DNA of 64,000 nucleotides from the NCBI RefSeq assembly GCF_020524625.1, contig NZ_JAIVLL010000002.1, forward strand, positions 186,001 to 250,000, written 5' to 3'. The first letter of the stretch is position 1. Each line of letters starts with the position of its first letter. Shown here piece by piece: positions 17,659 to 25,944 of this stretch. The position numbers and the translations under genes are program-made. The DNA comes from Brevundimonas poindexterae (GTDB lineage Bacteria > Pseudomonadota > Alphaproteobacteria > Caulobacterales > Caulobacteraceae). The notes under the pieces were generated by a model. The model saw only the letters and a list, made by a program, of their open reading frames with translations. It searched no databases and was not told where the DNA came from.

Positions 17659-18756
17659 ATGTCGGATCCGGCCAAGCCCCTTTCCAGCCGTTCAGCCCCG
17701 CCGGTCCTCGACCTGACGGGCGGGCAGGACGAGCTGCGGCCGGCGACCGGCAACCGGGTCCTGATCCCGGAGCTGCGCGGCGCGCCCGAGCGTCCGCCGG
17801 GCGAGCAGATCGCCACACTCGGCGGCGAGACCATGGGCACCGTCTGGACGGCACGCATCGTGGTCGGGGACGAGGCTGCAGCCGCCCGCTGGCAGGGGCT
17901 GATCGAGGAAGAGCTGGAGCGCATCATCGCCCTGTTCAGCCCCTGGGATCGCCGGAGCGAGATTTCGCGCTTTAACGCGGCCCCGGCGGGGACTTGGGCG
18001 CTTTCCGACGCCTTCTGGACCGTGCTGACCCGGGCCATGGATCTGGCCGATGAGACCAATGGCGCGGTCGATCCGACCCTCGGCACCCTGGTCGACCTGT
18101 GGGGCTTCGGCCCCCCCGGTCCGCGCTCGCCCCTGCTGCCGGTTCCGTCGGACGATGAGGTCGAGGCCGCGCGGGCGCTCAGCGGCTGGATGCAGCTACG
18201 TCTGCACACCGAGGCCCACGCGGCGGTCCAGCCCGGTGGGCTGAAGCTCGACCTGTCGGGGATTGCCAAGGGTCACGCCGTGGACCGCATCTCGCAGCGG
18301 CTGGCGCGCGAGGGGGCGACCTCTCACCTGTTCGAAATCGGCGGGGAGCTGAAGGGCATTGGCGTCAAGCCGGACGGCCGCCCCTGGTGGGTCGAGCTGG
18401 AGACCCCCGAGGGGCTGGACGCCCCGCGCACCATCGCCGCCCTCTACGGCCTGGCCGTCGCCACCTCGGGCGAGGCGCGGCGCCAGTTCGTTCATGGCAA
18501 CACCGTCTATTCGCACACGATCGACGGACGCTCCGGGCGGCCTGTCGCCAATGGCGTGGTGTCGGCCTCTGTTTTCCACGAGTCTGCCATGGTCGCCGAC
18601 GCGCTCGCCTCGGCCCTGACCGTCATGGGTCCCGGGGACGGTATGGCGCATGCCGAAATGTCCGGTATCGCCGCCCTGATGGTGCACCGGACGGAAGCCG
18701 GGCTGGTCGAACACCTCAGTCCTACCTGCCGCGCCATGCTGGACGTCGGGCGCTGA
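17659..18756 (+). CDS. apbE: FAD:protein FMN transferase (ApbE family), no signal peptide seen
   Basis: A 365-residue protein. The enzyme transfers FMN from FAD to Thr/Ser of redox proteins. Family features are all visible: ETMGTVWTARI at the core start (about residue 57), LFSPWDRRSEISRFN, VDPTLGTLVDLWGF, the DLSGIAKGHAVDRI loop, FEIGGELKGIG, the HTIDGRSGRP substrate and metal loop and SAMVADALASAL. The first about 55 residues (MSDPAKPLSSRSAPPVLDLT onward) are polar and show neither a signal peptide nor a lipobox, unlike most ApbE proteins. Its likely client is the DUF2271 protein two genes upstream. Start spacing from the previous stop is 15 nt. Confidence 0.92.
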   Translation: MSDPAKPLSSRSAPPVLDLTGGQDELRPATGNRVLIPELRGAPERPPGEQIATLGGETMGTVWTARIVVGDEAAAARWQGLIEEELERIIALFSPWDRRSEISRFNAAPAGTWALSDAFWTVLTRAMDLADETNGAVDPTLGTLVDLWGFGPPGPRSPLLPVPSDDEVEAARALSGWMQLRLHTEAHAAVQPGGLKLDLSGIAKGHAVDRISQRLAREGATSHLFEIGGELKGIGVKPDGRPWWVELETPEGLDAPRTIAALYGLAVATSGEARRQFVHGNTVYSHTIDGRSGRPVANGVVSASVFHESAMVADALASALTVMGPGDGMAHAEMSGIAALMVHRTEAGLVEHLSPTCRAMLDVGR

Positions 18757-18758
18757 TC

Positions 18759-20093
18759 ATGACGACGGGTGCGGACTTTCTGGCCGCCTCCGCCGTCGTG
18801 GCCTGGGCGGGTCTGACGGCCTGGTCCCTGCGGCCGCGTCGACGCCGCGGGGTGAATGCCGATGCGGACACCCTGGTGGTCCATGCCAGCCAGACGGGCA
18901 GCGCGGAGGCCCTGGCCATCGAGACCGAGCTGGCACTGGCTGGGGCGGGCCAGGGGGTCGAACGTCTGGGCCTGTCGGACCTGACCCCCGAACGGCTGGC
19001 CGCCGCGCGGCGGCTGTTCCTCGTGGCGGCCACGACCGGCGAAGGGGATGCGCCCGACGAGGCCACCGGCTTCCTGCGGCGGCTGATGTCCAGCCCACCC
19101 GATCTGTCCCATCTCGAGGTCGCCGTGCTGGCCCTCGGCGACAGTACCTACAGCCACTACTGTGACTTCGGGCGTCGGATGGACCAGTGGCTGGTTTCCG
19201 CCGGAGCGACGCCGCTGTTCGACCGTGTCGAGGTCGACCGGCTGGATCCCGGCGCGCTGGACCACTGGCGCCATCAGGTGACGGCCCTGACCGGTGCCGT
19301 CTTCGCCCCCGACGGCCGGAGCGGCGCCCACCAACCCTGGACGCTGATCAGCCGCACCCTGGTCAATCCCGGCAGCGTGGGTCGCCCCGTCTACCATTTG
19401 CGGCTCAGGCCGGTCGGGGATCTGCCGCTCTGGCGGGCGGGCGACATCGCCGAGATCGAACTGCCGGCGTCGGCCACCGGCGGCCTGCGCCAGTTGCGCG
19501 ACTATTCGATCGCCAGTGTTCCGGCCGACGGCCATATCGACCTCCTGATCCGCAGCACGCTCAGGCCGGACGGCACGCCCGGACTGGCCTCGGCCTGGTT
19601 GCTGGAGGCCTGTCGGGTCGGGGACACTGTGCCGGTCCGCGTGCGGATTAACCGGGGTTTCCACGGCCCCGATCCGTCCATCCCCCTCATCCTGATCGGG
19701 AACGGAACGGGCATCGCCGGTCTGGCCGGTCACCTGTCGGAGCGCTCGCGTGCCGAAAAGCGGGGGCCCGCCTGGCTGATCGTCGGCGAGCGGAACGAGG
19801 CGCATGACGCCCTGCTGCGCAATCGCATCCTTGGCTGGCGAACGGGAGGTGCGCTCACCCGGGTGGACCGGGCCTTCTCGCGCGATCCCGGCGGCGCCCG
19901 CTACGTCCAGGACATTGTGAGGACGGAAGCCGAGGCCATGCGCGACTGGATCGATCGCGGGGCGACCATCATGGTCTGCGGCAGTCTGAAGGGGATGGCC
20001 CCCGGTGTGGATGCCGCCCTGCGGGATATTCTGGGCGAGGAGCGCATGCTGGATCTGCGCGAGACCGGGCGCTACCGCCGCGACGTCTATTAG
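18759..20093 (+). CDS. membrane-anchored flavodoxin-FAD/NADPH reductase (sulfite-reductase flavoprotein-like)
   Basis: A 444-residue diflavin reductase. One N-terminal helix (about 6-24) ends in RPRRRRG, so the catalytic part is cytoplasmic. The flavodoxin domain has VVHASQTGSAEALA (FMN phosphate loop), AATTGEGDAPDEA and LALGDSTYSHYCDFG. The FNR half has RQLRDYSIAS (FAD) and LIGNGTGIAGLAGHL (NADPH), and the chain ends RYRRDVY. It should move electrons from NADPH through FAD and FMN to a membrane partner; the PepSY protein is the natural candidate. The ATG is two bases after the apbE stop, showing co-translation. Confidence 0.88.
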   Translation: MTTGADFLAASAVVAWAGLTAWSLRPRRRRGVNADADTLVVHASQTGSAEALAIETELALAGAGQGVERLGLSDLTPERLAAARRLFLVAATTGEGDAPDEATGFLRRLMSSPPDLSHLEVAVLALGDSTYSHYCDFGRRMDQWLVSAGATPLFDRVEVDRLDPGALDHWRHQVTALTGAVFAPDGRSGAHQPWTLISRTLVNPGSVGRPVYHLRLRPVGDLPLWRAGDIAEIELPASATGGLRQLRDYSIASVPADGHIDLLIRSTLRPDGTPGLASAWLLEACRVGDTVPVRVRINRGFHGPDPSIPLILIGNGTGIAGLAGHLSERSRAEKRGPAWLIVGERNEAHDALLRNRILGWRTGGALTRVDRAFSRDPGGARYVQDIVRTEAEAMRDWIDRGATIMVCGSLKGMAPGVDAALRDILGEERMLDLRETGRYRRDVY

Positions 20094-21319
20094 TCGCCTT
20101 TCGCGACCGCCTTCATCGACACAGTCGGGTCGGCCAGCTTGTCCGGATCCACCGGCGTCGCCTTGCCGATCAGCAGACGCCCGCCCATGAACTCGGCCGG
20201 GGCATTGATCGCCTCGACGCACAGAAGCCGCTCCCCCGCCAGATGGAAGACGGCCAGCCCGGCGCCATCGGCCACGGTGCGGACGACCTTGCGATCCGCC
20301 CCGTCGGCCAGACCCGCCATCTGCAGCTTCAGATCGTACTGATCCGACCAGAACCACGGCACTTCGGGCACGGGCGGGTTGCGACCCGTGATCGCCGCCG
20401 CGGCCTGTTTGGCCTGCTCCAGCGCATTGGGCACGCTTTCCAGACGCACCACGCGGCCGTCGTGGACCGGCACCGGGCGCCGGGTCATGTCGCCGAGCGC
20501 ATAGATGTCGGGGTCCGAGGTGCGGGCGGCCTCATCCACCACCACCCCGCCGTCGCAGGTCAGGCCGGCCGCCGCGCCCAGCCCCTCGCAGGCCACGCCA
20601 CCGACGCCGACAATGACCAGATCGGCCGGCAGGCTCTGGCCGTCGTCCAGGGTCACGCCGCCGACCGCGCCGTCCTCGCCCGGCTGGAAGGCCGTCACCG
20701 TGCGCCCGGTCAGCAGGGTCACGCCGTGCCGCGTATGGGCCGCGTGCATGAAGTCGGCCAGCACATCCGACGCCACCCGGGCCAGCAGGCGGGCCTCGCG
20801 CTCGACGACCACGACCTCGGCGCCCAGCGCCCGGGCCGAGGCCGCGACCTCCAACCCCACATAGCCGCCGCCGACGACCACAAGCCTCGTCCCCGGCCGG
20901 ATCGCCGCCCTGAGCTTTCGCCCGTCCGCGAGGGTCCGCAGCTCCAGCACATTCGCCAGTTCCGCCCCCGGCACCGCCAGCTTCCGCGCGGTGGACCCGG
21001 TCGCGAGGATCAGGGTGTCATAGGAAACGGTCCCGCCGTCCGCGAGCACCACCGTCTTGCCGGCCCGGTCGATGGCCGTGACCGTCTGGCCCAGCCGCAG
21101 CTCGATGTTCTGTTCGACATAGAAGTCGGCGGGCCGCAGCAGCAGGTCCTCCTCCTCGCCCTCACCCTTCAGCAGGGCCTTGGACAGGGGCGGACGCTGA
21201 TAGGGGGCGACCGGCTCCTCGCCGATCAGCACCACCTCGCCCTCGAACCCGTACTGCCTGAGAAGGGCGGCGGCACTGCCTCCGGCGTGACCCGCGCCCA
21301 CGATGACGATCCTGCTCAT
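20090..21319 (-). CDS. FAD-dependent NAD(P)H oxidoreductase, ferredoxin/rubredoxin reductase type
   Basis: A 409-residue protein with FAD motif IVIVGAGHAGGSAAALLRQ at the N-terminus, APYQRPPLSKALL, the ATGS segment, the NAD motif VVVGGGYVGLEVAASARALG (about residue 150) and the second FAD motif DIYALGDMTRR (about 280), then VPWFWSDQYDLKLQMAGL. This is the pattern of putidaredoxin-, ferredoxin- and BphA4-type reductases. A partner ferredoxin is not in the window. The ATG at 21319 is chosen over longer in-frame starts since it begins the Rossmann strand. Its stop overlaps that of the convergent diflavin reductase. Confidence 0.88.
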   Translation of the reverse strand: MSRIVIVGAGHAGGSAAALLRQYGFEGEVVLIGEEPVAPYQRPPLSKALLKGEGEEEDLLLRPADFYVEQNIELRLGQTVTAIDRAGKTVVLADGGTVSYDTLILATGSTARKLAVPGAELANVLELRTLADGRKLRAAIRPGTRLVVVGGGYVGLEVAASARALGAEVVVVEREARLLARVASDVLADFMHAAHTRHGVTLLTGRTVTAFQPGEDGAVGGVTLDDGQSLPADLVIVGVGGVACEGLGAAAGLTCDGGVVVDEAARTSDPDIYALGDMTRRPVPVHDGRVVRLESVPNALEQAKQAAAAITGRNPPVPEVPWFWSDQYDLKLQMAGLADGADRKVVRTVADGAGLAVFHLAGERLLCVEAINAPAEFMGGRLLIGKATPVDPDKLADPTVSMKAVAKGD

Positions 21320-21377
21320 GCCCCGCACATAGGCTGCGATCGCCGGTCGCACCATAGGCAGGGCGATACCGCTTGAC

Positions 21378-21405
21378 CGTTCCACTGTTACAGCATAGTG
21401 GAACG
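21378..21405. promoter_or_regulatory. inverted repeat operator before the his operon
   Basis: A perfect 9-bp inverted repeat, CGTTCCACT and AGTGGAACG, separated by 10 bp. Its right end is 4 bp from the ATG of the YerC-like regulator. TTGACC at 21373-21378 could be a -35 overlapping the left arm. The site occupies the place of a Shine-Dalgarno sequence, so binding would block transcription and possibly translation initiation. Confidence 0.55.
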
Positions 21406-21409
21406 CGCC

Positions 21410-21730
21410 ATGACCGATGCCCTTCCCCCCAATGCCGCCGCCGCGGCCCGCAGCCGGCTGGACCTGTACGACGCCCTGTTGAGCCTGAAGTCACGCGAGG
21501 AGGTCGATGCCTTCCTCGCCGACCTGTGCACGCCCGCAGAGGTGCGCGCCTTCGCCGAGCGCTGGCAGGTGGCGCGCCTGCTGGACGCGGGCGGCAAGTC
21601 CTATCGCGAGATCGCCGCCGAGGCCCAGGCCAGCCCGACCACGGTCGTGCGGGTGGCCCGCTTCCTCAAGGAAATGCCGCACCAGGGCTACCGCCTGGTG
21701 CTTGACCGACAGTCCGGAGTATCCGCGTGA
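21410..21730 (+). CDS. YerC/YecD (TrpR-related) regulator
   Basis: A 106-residue protein of the TrpR superfamily: LYDALLSLKSREEVDAFLADLCTPAEVRAFAERWQVARLLDAG, then the HTH KSYREIAAEAQASPTTVVRVARFL and a short tail. It is the first gene of the his operon; its stop overlaps the hisG GTG as GTGA. A location next to hisG suggests it responds to histidine or a pathway intermediate and acts at the palindrome just upstream. The ATG at 21410 was chosen; a GTG at 21398 inside the palindrome is also in frame. No clear Shine-Dalgarno sequence is seen. Confidence 0.85.
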   Translation: MTDALPPNAAAAARSRLDLYDALLSLKSREEVDAFLADLCTPAEVRAFAERWQVARLLDAGGKSYREIAAEAQASPTTVVRVARFLKEMPHQGYRLVLDRQSGVSA

Positions 21731-22608
21731 GCAAGGTTCAGGGGCGACTTCGCATCGCCGTACAGAAATCCGGTCGTCTGGCCGAGCGCAGCCTCGACCT
21801 GATCCGCAATGCGGGCCTCCGTGTCATCAAGGGCAACAATGACCTGCTCTACAAGGTCGAGAATGCGCCGGTCGACCTGCTGCGCGTGCGCGACGACGAC
21901 ATCCCGACCTTTGTCGCCGACGGCGTCTGCGACCTCGGCATCGTGGGCGAGAATGTGCTGGAAGAGGCCCGCAACGGCGGTCCGCTGGCCGAGGTGGTCA
22001 TGCCGCTGGGCTTTGGCCGCTGCACGCTGAAGATCGCGGCGCCCGAGAGCCTGCCCTATGTCGGTCCCGTGTCCCTGAACGGCCTCAGGCTGGCGACCAG
22101 CTATCCGCGCATTCTCGGCCGCTGGCTGACGGCGCACGGGATCGACGCCGGGGTGGTCACCATGCGCGGCGCGGTCGAGGTCGCCCCGCGCCTGAAGCTG
22201 GCCTCGGCCATCTGTGACCTGGTGTCGACCGGCGCCACGCTGGAGGCCAATGGTCTGGTGCCGCTCGACACGGTGTTCGAGAGCCAGGCGGTCCTGATCC
22301 GTTCGCCCCAGCCGGTCGAGGACACGCTGGAGCCGCTGCTCGAAAACCTGATCACGCGCATCGGCGGGGTGGTGGCCTCGCAGGACGCCAAATACGTCAT
22401 GCTGAACGCCCCGCGCGCCGCGCTGGACCGGATCACCGCCCTGCTCCCGGGTTCGGAGTCGCCAACCGTCATGCCGTTGTCGGGCCGCGATGATGCGGTC
22501 GCCGTCCACGCCGTCTGTCAGGAGGCCGTCTTCTGGGAGACGCTGGAGCGGCTCAAGGCCGAGGGCGCTTCGTCCATTCTGGTCCTGCCCATCGAGAAGA
22601 TGATGTGA
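21727..22608 (+). CDS. hisG: ATP phosphoribosyltransferase, long form
   Basis: A 293-residue enzyme for the first committed step of histidine synthesis (ATP + PRPP). It shows RIAVQKSGRLAERSLDLIRNAG, the PRPP loop region DLGIVGENVL, the AICDLVSTGATLEANGL phosphate-binding loop and a C-terminal regulatory domain (about 210-293) ending SSILVLPIEKMM. The extra domain marks the long, self-sufficient HisG(L) rather than the short form needing HisZ that is common in Alphaproteobacteria. GTG start overlaps the regulator stop. Confidence 0.95.
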   Translation: MSKVQGRLRIAVQKSGRLAERSLDLIRNAGLRVIKGNNDLLYKVENAPVDLLRVRDDDIPTFVADGVCDLGIVGENVLEEARNGGPLAEVVMPLGFGRCTLKIAAPESLPYVGPVSLNGLRLATSYPRILGRWLTAHGIDAGVVTMRGAVEVAPRLKLASAICDLVSTGATLEANGLVPLDTVFESQAVLIRSPQPVEDTLEPLLENLITRIGGVVASQDAKYVMLNAPRAALDRITALLPGSESPTVMPLSGRDDAVAVHAVCQEAVFWETLERLKAEGASSILVLPIEKMM

Positions 22609-23915
22609 TGCGTCAGATCGACTGGACGACCCTCTCCGTCGAGGAGCAACGCGATGCGCTTGCCCGCCCGGCGCAACGCACCGAAATGCGTGTCAGCGAT
22701 ACGGTGCGCGCAATCTTTGAGGATGTGCAGGCGCGCGGCGCGGCGGCCGTCACCGACTGGAGCCTGAAGCTGGACGGGGCCGCCCCCCGGCGCATCGCCC
22801 TCACGCCCGATGTCGTGCGCGAGGCCCGCGCGTCCCTGCCGCCGGCCGACACCCGCGCGCTGCGCATCGCCGCCGAGAACGTCCGCATCTTCCATCAGGC
22901 CACCCGGCCCGAGGACACCGGCTGGGTCGAGACCACGCCGGGGGTGCGATCCAGGCTGGTGTGGCGGCCCATCGCCTCGGCGGGCCTCTATGTCCCGGGC
23001 GGCAGCGCGCCGCTGTTTTCCTCCCTGCTGATGCAGGCCATTCCGGCGGGCGTCGCCGGTGTCGCGCGCCGGGTGGCCGTGACGCCTCCTGCCAAGGACG
23101 GCGGAGTCCACCCGGCCATGATTGTGGCGGCGGATGAGGCCGGGCTGGACGCCCTGTGGCTGATCGGCGGGGCCCAGGCCATCGCCGCCCTGACCTTTGG
23201 CGCGACCTTTGACGATGGCGAGATCACGCCCGTCGACAAGCTGTTCGGACCGGGCAACGCCTGGGTCGCCGAGGCCAAGAAGCAGGCGAACGCCCTGCCC
23301 GGCGGACCTGCGGTCGACATGCCCGCCGGACCGTCCGAGCTGATGGTCATCGCCGATTCCAGTGCTGATCCGGAGATCGCCGCCGCCGACCTGCTCAGCC
23401 AGGCCGAGCACGATGCCGACGCCCAGGTGCTGCTGGTGTCGAACAGCCGGGGCGCCATCGGCGCCATTCTGGAGGCGGTCGAGGACCAGTTGCAGACCCT
23501 GCCGCGCGCGGACATCGCCCGTCGCTCGCTGGCCGAGGGCCGCGCCATTCGCGTCGCCGATCTGGAGCAGGCTCGCGCCGTCGCCAACCTGTACGGCCCC
23601 GAACACCTGGCGCTGCAGACGCTGGATGCGGAAAAGCTGGTCGACCGTATCACCGCCGCAGGCGCCATCTTCGTCGGCACTTATGCGGCCGAGACGCTCG
23701 GCGACTATGCCGCCGGGCCCAGCCACGTCCTGCCGACCGACGGCGGGGCGCGGACGCTGGGCGGCATCACCACCGCCAGCTTCATGACGTCCATGTCGGT
23801 GCAGTCGGTGTCCGAAGCGGGCGCCGCCGCGCTTGCCCCGATCGCCGCGCGCCTCGCCCGGCTGGAGGGTCTGGAGGCCCACGCCCGCGCGGCGGATCTG
23901 AGGACCGGCGCATGA
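22608..23915 (+). CDS. hisD: histidinol dehydrogenase
   Basis: A 435-residue zinc enzyme oxidising histidinol to histidine in two NAD-dependent steps. It shows YVPGGSAPLFSSLLMQAIPAGVAG, PVDKLFGPGNAWVAEAKKQ, DMPAGPSELMVIAD, the zinc and base region DLLSQAEHDADAQ, YGPEHLALQ and GPSHVLPTDGGARTLGG. Length matches the family. ATG at 22608 overlaps the hisG TGA; a GTG one codon upstream is the alternative start. Confidence 0.96.
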   Translation: MRQIDWTTLSVEEQRDALARPAQRTEMRVSDTVRAIFEDVQARGAAAVTDWSLKLDGAAPRRIALTPDVVREARASLPPADTRALRIAAENVRIFHQATRPEDTGWVETTPGVRSRLVWRPIASAGLYVPGGSAPLFSSLLMQAIPAGVAGVARRVAVTPPAKDGGVHPAMIVAADEAGLDALWLIGGAQAIAALTFGATFDDGEITPVDKLFGPGNAWVAEAKKQANALPGGPAVDMPAGPSELMVIADSSADPEIAAADLLSQAEHDADAQVLLVSNSRGAIGAILEAVEDQLQTLPRADIARRSLAEGRAIRVADLEQARAVANLYGPEHLALQTLDAEKLVDRITAAGAIFVGTYAAETLGDYAAGPSHVLPTDGGARTLGGITTASFMTSMSVQSVSEAGAAALAPIAARLARLEGLEAHARAADLRTGA

Positions 23916-25348
23916 AGAACCTGCCCGCCCCCTTCGCCCCGCTGGTCAGCGGCGGCGACGGACTGGACCGCTATCCCGTCCGTCCCGGCGCCCTCGCCGC
24001 GCGCATGGCCGCGCTTTACGGCGTCGCCCCCGATCAGGTCCTGCCCGTCCGGGGCGTGACCCACGGGCTGGAGCTGGCCTTCCGGCTGGCTGCCCGCGCC
24101 GGACAATCCGTCGAAGCCCCGCAGGCCGAGCCCTTCCGGACCCTGGCCGACCTCTATGCGCGCCCGGGTTCCGGGGCCCGTCCCGGCGTGGTGATCGTGC
24201 GCGCCCTCGGCTCGCCCGAGGCCGTGGCCGAGATGGCGGCCCGTGTGGCCCCGGCTCTGCTGGTGGTCGACGAGGGCCTGGCCGAGTTCGCCGAGACCCC
24301 CTCCGCCGCCACCGTCATCGCCGATCAGGCCAATCTGGTCGTGCTGCGAAGCCTGTCGCTCGCCTATGGACTGGCGGGCGCCCGCGTCGGCGCCGCACTG
24401 GGACAGGCCGCGACACTGCAACGGCTGGCCTCCGTGCTCGAACCCTATGCCCTGCCCGAAATGTGCGTGCGACTGGCGCTGCAGGCGATTGACCCGTCGC
24501 GCCTGATCGAGACCCGCGAGCGCATCGCGGCCACGGTCCGGGAGCGGGCGCGGCTGACGAAGGCGCTCGGCCGCGACATGCCGGTCGAGCCCGGTGTAGG
24601 CCCCGTACTGATGGTGCGCCCGGCCGATCCCGCCGACGTGCGGGCGGCGCTCGCCCGGTTCGGTATTCCGGCGGAGACGGCCGGCGAGCGGCTGCGCCTG
24701 CCGGTGTCGGCGCGCGCGGACATCAACGACCGCCTGCTGGCTGCCCTGGATCTGGCCCCGGCGCAGGCCCGGCCGAACCGGACCGGACAGGCCGTGCGCG
24801 ATACAAAGGAGACCCGCATCGTGTGCGCCGTCGATCTGGACGCGACCGGCCCGGTCTCGATCACCACCGGCGTCGGCTTCTTCGATCACATGCTGGAACA
24901 GGTGGCGGCCCACGGCGGCTTTTCGCTGCGTCTCGCCTGTGAGGGCGACCTGCACACCGACCCGCATCACACGATCGAGGACTCGGCCATCGCCCTGGGG
25001 CAGGCCCTGAAACAGGCGCTGGGCGAACGGCGCGGCATCGCCCGGTACGGCTTCGTCCTGCCGATGGACGAGGCCAATGCGACGGTCTCGATCGACCTGT
25101 CGGGCCGCCCCTATCCGGTGTTCGAGGGGACGTTCGCGACCCCCTTCATCGGCGACTACCGCACCGATCTGACGGCCCATGTGTTCCGCTCACTGGCCGA
25201 GCATCTGGGGGCCGCCATCCATGTCTCGGTGACCGGCGACGACGACCACCACAAGACCGAGGCCGTCTACAAGGCTTTCGGGCGGGCGCTCCGTCAGGCG
25301 ATCCGCATCGAGGGCGACGCCGTCCCCTCGACCAAGGGTGTGCTGTGA
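23912..25348 (+). CDS. hisB: fusion: inactive HisC-like aminotransferase domain + imidazoleglycerol-phosphate dehydratase
   Basis: A 478-residue two-domain protein. Residues 1 to about 285 follow the HisC fold: DQVLPVRGVTHGLELAF, VVDEGLAEFAE at 118-128, SLSLAYGLAGARVG at 147-160, ERLRLPVSA. The PLP lysine expected in S-x-S-K is Leu150 (codon CTC, 24359-24361), and the Tyr of the usual DEAY is Leu123. The domain is also shortened at its N-terminus, so it should be catalytically dead. Residues about 291-478 are a complete HisB dehydratase: GVGFFDHMLEQVAAHGGF, DPHHTIEDSAIALG, HVFRSLAEHLGAAIHV, GDDDHHKTEAVYKAFGRAL. It has ATGA overlap with hisD and GTGA overlap with hisH. No histidinol-phosphatase domain is present. 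Confidence 0.92.
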   Translation: MKNLPAPFAPLVSGGDGLDRYPVRPGALAARMAALYGVAPDQVLPVRGVTHGLELAFRLAARAGQSVEAPQAEPFRTLADLYARPGSGARPGVVIVRALGSPEAVAEMAARVAPALLVVDEGLAEFAETPSAATVIADQANLVVLRSLSLAYGLAGARVGAALGQAATLQRLASVLEPYALPEMCVRLALQAIDPSRLIETRERIAATVRERARLTKALGRDMPVEPGVGPVLMVRPADPADVRAALARFGIPAETAGERLRLPVSARADINDRLLAALDLAPAQARPNRTGQAVRDTKETRIVCAVDLDATGPVSITTGVGFFDHMLEQVAAHGGFSLRLACEGDLHTDPHHTIEDSAIALGQALKQALGERRGIARYGFVLPMDEANATVSIDLSGRPYPVFEGTFATPFIGDYRTDLTAHVFRSLAEHLGAAIHVSVTGDDDHHKTEAVYKAFGRALRQAIRIEGDAVPSTKGVL

Positions 25349-25944
25349 CCGAGGTTGCGCTTCTGGATTACGGCGCGGGCAATCTGGCCTCGGTGCAGTT
25401 CGCCTTCGAACGGCTGGGGGCACGGGTGCGCCGCGTGTCGGACGCCGCCGGCATCAACGAGGCCGAGCGACTGGTGCTGCCCGGTGTGGGGGCGGCCGCC
25501 TGGGCCATGCGCCGGCTGGATGCGCGGGGCCTCAGCGATCCGATCCGCGCCTTTCCCCGCCCGCTGATCGGCCTGTGCCTCGGCCAGCAGCTGCTGTTCG
25601 AAAGCAGCGCCGAGGGGGACGTGCCCCTGCTGGGCCTGATCCCCGGACAGGTGATCCCGCTCACGCCCGGGCCGGGTCTGACGGTGCCGCACATGGGCTG
25701 GTCGGCCCTGTCCGATCTGGCCGACGATCCGCTGACCGAGGGTGTCGAGGACGGGGCCTACGTCTATTTCGTGCACGGCTTTGCCTGTCCCGACGGTCCG
25801 GCGACGCTCGCCCGCGCCCGCCACGGCACCCCCTTCCCGGCCATGGTGCGGCAGGGCAACCGCTGGGGCTGCCAGTTCCACCCCGAGCGGTCGTCGACGA
25901 CCGGCGCCCGCATCCTCTCGAACTTTCTGGCGATCGACGCATGA
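25345..25944 (+). CDS. hisH: imidazole glycerol phosphate synthase, glutamine amidotransferase subunit
   Basis: A 199-residue class-I glutamine amidotransferase that supplies ammonia to HisF. It shows LLDYGAGNLASVQFAFERLG, LVLPGVGAAAWAMRRL, the nucleophile Cys in IGLCLGQQLLFE, VPHMGWSAL, YVYFVHGFAC and the His-Glu pair in CQFHPERSSTTG. GTG start overlapping the hisB stop. Length is normal. Confidence 0.96.
   Translation: MTEVALLDYGAGNLASVQFAFERLGARVRRVSDAAGINEAERLVLPGVGAAAWAMRRLDARGLSDPIRAFPRPLIGLCLGQQLLFESSAEGDVPLLGLIPGQVIPLTPGPGLTVPHMGWSALSDLADDPLTEGVEDGAYVYFVHGFACPDGPATLARARHGTPFPAMVRQGNRWGCQFHPERSSTTGARILSNFLAIDA

Noticed and set aside
23912..24790. Functional HisC or a HisN phosphatase domain in front of HisB
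   Set aside because: The PLP lysine is absent, and no DxD phosphatase motif of the HisN type is visible.
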